A stretch of 64,000 bases of DNA from Pseudofrankia coriaricola (GTDB lineage Bacteria; Actinomycetota; Actinomycetes; Frankiales; Frankiaceae), in the NCBI RefSeq assembly GCF_001854805.1, contig NZ_MBLO01000234.1, forward strand, positions 1-64,000, written 5' to 3'. Below are positions 61,325-64,000 of the stretch, one piece after another. The position numbers and the translations under genes were made by a program. The stretch's first letter is position 1. Every line of letters starts with the position of its first letter. The notes beneath the pieces are model-generated. The model made no database searches, had not been told where the DNA came from, and was given only the letters and a program-made list of their open reading frames with translations.

Positions 61325-61440
61325 GACCCACCTCCCAGCCTCCGGCCCGGGGCGCCGCCCCGGGCCACCAGACAACCACAGTCAGGAACGCCGCGAGGCT
61401 CGCATCATTTCCCGGGAATGCCCTGGGCCGAAGGCGACTT

Positions 61441-61470
61441 CTCGTAGTTCGACGGATCTCGAACTACGAG
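61441..61470. promoter_or_regulatory. Perfect 12-bp palindrome, candidate ArsR operator
   Basis: CTCGTAGTTCGA (61441-61452) and TCGAACTACGAG (61459-61470) are exact inverse complements with a 6-bp spacer. The site ends 13 bases before the MFS start and overlaps its ribosome-site region, so a bound dimer would block the exporter gene. Confidence 0.7.
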
Positions 61471-61483
61471 CCGAGGGAGCCTG

Positions 61484-63199
61484 ATGGCCTCCAACAGGGT
61501 CGACGAGCCCGCGACCGAGACGCCCGCGGGTGCGCCGTCATCGCCGCTGTCCTCGCCCACCACAACCGGCGGCCCCCCGGTCGCCGTTCCCGCGCCCGCC
61601 GGCTCGTCCCGGCCGGCCCCGGCGACCAGGCCGGCCCGGCCCGCCGAGCCGGCGGAGCCGGACCCACGGCGCTGGCGGGTGCTGCCCGCGGTCCTCGTCG
61701 CCACGTTCATGTCGCTGTTCGACATCTTCGTCGTCAACGTGGCGGCCCCCAGCATCGGCGCCGACCTGCGGGCGTCGGACGCCGGCCTCGAACTGATCGT
61801 CGCGGGCTACTCGTTCACCTACGCGGCCGGACTGATCACCGGCGGGCGGCTCGGCGACAGCTCCGGGCGCCGCAGGATGTTCCTGATCGGGATGGCGCTG
61901 TTCACCGTCGCCTCGGCGCTGTGCGGCGTGGCCCCGAGCGAGGCGACGCTGATCGCCGGGCGGCTCGCGCAGGGCCTCGGCGCGGCGGCGATGGTGCCGC
62001 AGGCGCTGGCCATCATCAATGTGATCTTCCCGCCGGCCGAGCGGGCGCGCGCGTTCGCGTACTTCGGCGTCACGGTCGGCCTGGGCGCGGTGTCCGGCCA
62101 GGTCATCGGCGGCCTGCTCGTCGATCTGGACATCTTCGGGCTCGGCTGGCGACCCATCTTCCTGGTGAACGTGCCGATCGGGATCGTCGCCATGGCGGTG
62201 GTCTGGCGGCTGCTGGCCGAGTCGAAGGCCGCAAGGCCCGAGCCACTGGACCTTGTCGGGCTCACGGCGCTCGCGGCCGGCCTCGGGCTGGTGCTCGTGC
62301 CGCTGACGCTGGGCCGGGACGAGGGCTGGCCGGTCTGGACCTGGCTGGCGCTCGCCGCGGGTGTCGTGGTGCTGGCGGCCTTCGGCCGATGGGAGGCCAG
62401 GCTCGCCCGGACGGGTGGCCACCCGATCGTCCCGCCGGCGGTGCTGCGGACCCGCCGGACCATCGCGGGCCTGCTGGTCAGCTTCGGGTTCTTCACCTTC
62501 TTCGGCAGCTTCCTGCTCGCGGCGACGATCTTCCTGCAGGACGGGCAGCACCGCTCGCCCCTGAACGCCGGCCTCGTGTTCGGGCCCCTGGGTGTCGCGT
62601 TCGCGCTGTCGTCCATGGCGGCCCGCGGCCTGGTGGCCCGGTACGGCCCGCGGACGCTCACCGTCGGCGCGGCGATCAGCTTCACCGGCCTCGCCGTGCT
62701 GCTGGCCATGGTCGCGACCGAGGGCGTCGGCGTCCCGACCGGCGAGCTGATGCCGCCGCTGTTGGCCATCGGTGTCGGCAACGGCCTGATCGTCCCGGCG
62801 CTCGTCGCCGCGGTCCTCGCCGGGGCGCCCGCGGACGTCAGCGGGGCGGTCAGCGGGCTGCTCACGACCACCCAGCAGGCGTCGGCGGCCCTCGGCGTCG
62901 CCGGGGTGGGCACCGTGTTCTTCGCGGCGGCGGACCGCGGCGGGCCGGCTGACGGCCTGGTTGCCGCGCTCGTGTTCGATCTCGTCGGGATCGCCATCGC
63001 CGGCGCCGGCACGCTCCTGCTCCCACGCGGCGCCGCCGCGCCCGTGGTCGCCACGGTGGGATCGGTGGGCACCGTCGGCACGGTCGAAGCCGCCGGAGCC
63101 CTGGCCGCGACGACCATCGGGGCGAGCGGCTCACGCGACTGGGCGGTGGACGTGCCCACCCAGCTCAGCGCCGGCACGGACCTGCCGGCCAGGCTGTAG
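61484..63199 (+). CDS. MFS drug exporter, DHA2 (14-span) family
   Basis: The 571-aa protein has a 65-residue Pro/Ala-rich cytoplasmic tail and then fourteen predicted spans. DHA2 hallmarks are the first-span motif LFDIFVVNVAAPSIGADLRA, motif A as GGRLGDSSGRRRMFLIGMAL and the motif-C-like VTVGLGAVSGQVIGGLLVDL. Such antiporters expel drugs or toxic metabolites using the proton gradient. GAGGGAG four bases before ATG 61484 supports the start. It is probably repressed by the divergent ArsR protein via the palindrome at 61441-61470. The substrate is unknown. Confidence 0.92.
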   Translation: MASNRVDEPATETPAGAPSSPLSSPTTTGGPPVAVPAPAGSSRPAPATRPARPAEPAEPDPRRWRVLPAVLVATFMSLFDIFVVNVAAPSIGADLRASDAGLELIVAGYSFTYAAGLITGGRLGDSSGRRRMFLIGMALFTVASALCGVAPSEATLIAGRLAQGLGAAAMVPQALAIINVIFPPAERARAFAYFGVTVGLGAVSGQVIGGLLVDLDIFGLGWRPIFLVNVPIGIVAMAVVWRLLAESKAARPEPLDLVGLTALAAGLGLVLVPLTLGRDEGWPVWTWLALAAGVVVLAAFGRWEARLARTGGHPIVPPAVLRTRRTIAGLLVSFGFFTFFGSFLLAATIFLQDGQHRSPLNAGLVFGPLGVAFALSSMAARGLVARYGPRTLTVGAAISFTGLAVLLAMVATEGVGVPTGELMPPLLAIGVGNGLIVPALVAAVLAGAPADVSGAVSGLLTTTQQASAALGVAGVGTVFFAAADRGGPADGLVAALVFDLVGIAIAGAGTLLLPRGAAAPVVATVGSVGTVGTVEAAGALAATTIGASGSRDWAVDVPTQLSAGTDLPARL

Positions 63200-63230
63200 C
63201 CGCGCTCGCCAGGTTCCAGGCGGCGGGCTT

Positions 63231-63259
63231 GTGGCCGAGGCGCTCCGCGCCTCGGCCAC
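63231..63259. terminator. 13-bp hairpin terminator between exporter and globin genes
   Basis: GTGGCCGAGGCGC (63231-63243) pairs perfectly with GCGCCTCGGCCAC (63247-63259) around a 3-nt loop. It sits between convergent genes, 9 bases from the globin stop, and can serve both strands. Confidence 0.85.
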
Positions 63260-63267
63260 GGCCCGTC

Positions 63268-63789
63268 TCAGGGGCGGTTCTGCATCGAGGCCGCGGCGTA
63301 GACGAGGTAGGACCAGAGCGTCTCGTCCTGGCTCGGGGACAGGCCGAGCGAGTCGACGGCGGCGCGCATGTGAGCGAGCCAGGCGTCCCGTTCGGTCGGT
63401 CCGATCGCGAACGGGACGTGCCGCATCCGCAGGCGAGGGTGGCCGCGCCGCTCGTGGTAGGTCGTCGGGCCGCCCCAGTACTGGATCAGGAAGAGCCGCA
63501 GCCGCTCCTCGGCGGGGCCGAGGTCCTCCTCCGGGTAGAGCGGGCGCAGCACCGGGTCGGCGGCGACACCCTCGTAGAAGTGGGCCACCAGCCGCCGGAA
63601 GGTCTCCTCGCCGCCGACGGACGCGTAGAACGTCTCGTCGGCCCGCGGCGGCGGCCCCACAGGGAGCATGGGCCGGGCCGGATCCGACGGGGGGCGCGCC
63701 GCGCCCGCCGAAGGCGGCGCCGCGTCCGCGGGCGGCCGCGCTGGCGCCGGCTCGGGGGTCGGCTGGGCAGGCGACGGCTGTCGGCTCAC
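63268..63789 (-). CDS. Truncated haemoglobin, group II (GlbO-like)
   Basis: The 173-aa protein has a disordered Pro/Ala tail of about 50 residues, then a 2-on-2 globin: FYASVGGEETFRRLVAHFYE, GVAADPVLRPLYPEEDL, FLIQYWGGPTTYHERRGHPR and LRMRHVPFAIG, the last carrying the proximal haem His (RMRHVPF). WLAHMRAAVDSL provides the Trp typical of group II (TrHbO). These bind O2 or NO and act in redox or nitrosative-stress tolerance; in Frankia truncated globins are common. GTG 63789 (GGAG close upstream) is the chosen start. Confidence 0.93.
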   Translation of the reverse strand: MSRQPSPAQPTPEPAPARPPADAAPPSAGAARPPSDPARPMLPVGPPPRADETFYASVGGEETFRRLVAHFYEGVAADPVLRPLYPEEDLGPAEERLRLFLIQYWGGPTTYHERRGHPRLRMRHVPFAIGPTERDAWLAHMRAAVDSLGLSPSQDETLWSYLVYAAASMQNRP

Positions 63790-63850
63790 CGCTCCATTCT
63801 GCCCGTGGACCGGCGTCCACCGAGGAACGGTCCGACGGGAGGACCGTCCT

Positions 63851-63895
63851 CATGCCGCGGGGCTGTCATCCGGATGCCGTGGGGCTGTCATCCGG
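63851..63895. repeat. Tandem duplication of about 22 bp at the end of the GH13-type gene
   Basis: The words CATGCCGCGGGGCTGTCATC (from 63851) and GATGCCGTGGGGCTGTCATC (from 63873) follow each other, each ending CCGG, and differ only at two positions. The stop codon of the minus-strand gene lies at the junction (TCA at 63866-63868). Confidence 0.8.
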
Positions 63896-64000
63896 GCCGG
63901 CATCACCGGCCACCGCCCGGATGATCCAGGCGGCGGTGTCGGGTGGCATGACCAGGGTCTCGCCGTCGTGCTTGACCCGGTCGCTCGCGAGCAGCAGCTG
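63866..64000 (-). CDS. 3' end of a GH13 alpha-amylase/glucosidase-type gene (cut by window edge)
   Basis: The visible 44 residues read QLLLASDRVKHDGETLVMPP, DTAAWIIRAV, then a hydrophilic tail GDAGPDDSPTASG. LLASDxVxxDGxTLxMPPDTAAW is the C-terminal beta-domain ending of many actinobacterial GH13 glucosidases and amylases. The rest of the gene lies beyond the right edge, so neither the catalytic residues nor the substrate can be judged. The last codons are in a short tandem duplication. Confidence 0.6.
   Translation of the reverse strand, partial: QLLLASDRVKHDGETLVMPPDTAAWIIRAVAGDAGPDDSPTASG

Overview
The window reads as a chromosomal segment of a very high-G+C actinomycete, most likely Frankia or a close relative. 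The grounds are G/C in almost every third codon position, frequent GTG starts, F420/mycothiol-type enzyme families, a ZTP riboswitch ahead of glyA, and T-poor hairpin terminators. No IS element, integrase, prophage or CRISPR array is visible. Family assignments come from motifs read by eye; no database search was run.

Layout. 1-10.9 kb: a truncated HTH/membrane protein, tRNA-Arg(TCT), an aldo/keto reductase, ssb, a GT-C-like membrane glycosyltransferase, a Nudix protein with an altered catalytic box, a Nudix-like/TerB fusion, an F420-type luciferase-like oxidoreductase and a secreted DUF4232 protein. 11-16.7 kb: a tellurite/stress (Ter) block made of a TelA-like protein, a small partner and a two-TerD-domain protein, then a frameshifted small reading frame and two small hypothetical genes. 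17.1-21.6 kb: a giant CtpI-like P-type ATPase. 21.8-28.5 kb: two paralogous small peptides with a conserved N-terminal block and divergent C-termini, a PqqD-like/M50 membrane metalloprotease, and a pstSCAB phosphate ABC transporter translationally coupled to the protease. This is the best candidate for an undescribed peptide system.

28.5-33.2 kb: nitroreductase, P1 (DmpA) peptidase, an alpha/beta-hydrolase remnant, a NudC-like hydrolase and Maf. 33.3-38.9 kb: a nitrogen operon of type III glutamine synthetase and GlxB-GlxC-GlxD, followed by an XRE/cupin regulator, with GlnR-like half sites in front. 39-46.6 kb: cyclase, a divergent LysE exporter/LysR regulator pair, a 2OG-Fe(II) oxygenase, a mycothiol-dependent isomerase-type protein, a secreted tripeptidyl-peptidase-like hydrolase and a DUF5996 protein. 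46.9-48.7 kb: ZTP riboswitch, glyA and its terminator.

48.7-55.4 kb: an acid-activating/reducing pair (EhpF-like adenylating enzyme and aldehyde-dehydrogenase-like reductase) in which the ligase is read in frame with a SpoIIE phosphatase, then an ABC exporter. 55.6-58.4 kb: a lower-G+C pair, DUF262 plus HipA-like kinase with zero spacing, probably acquired and possibly a defence or toxin module. 58.5-64 kb: ettA, a DUF402 hydrolase, an ArsR regulator divergent from an MFS exporter around a perfect palindrome, a truncated haemoglobin, and the 3' end of a GH13-type gene.
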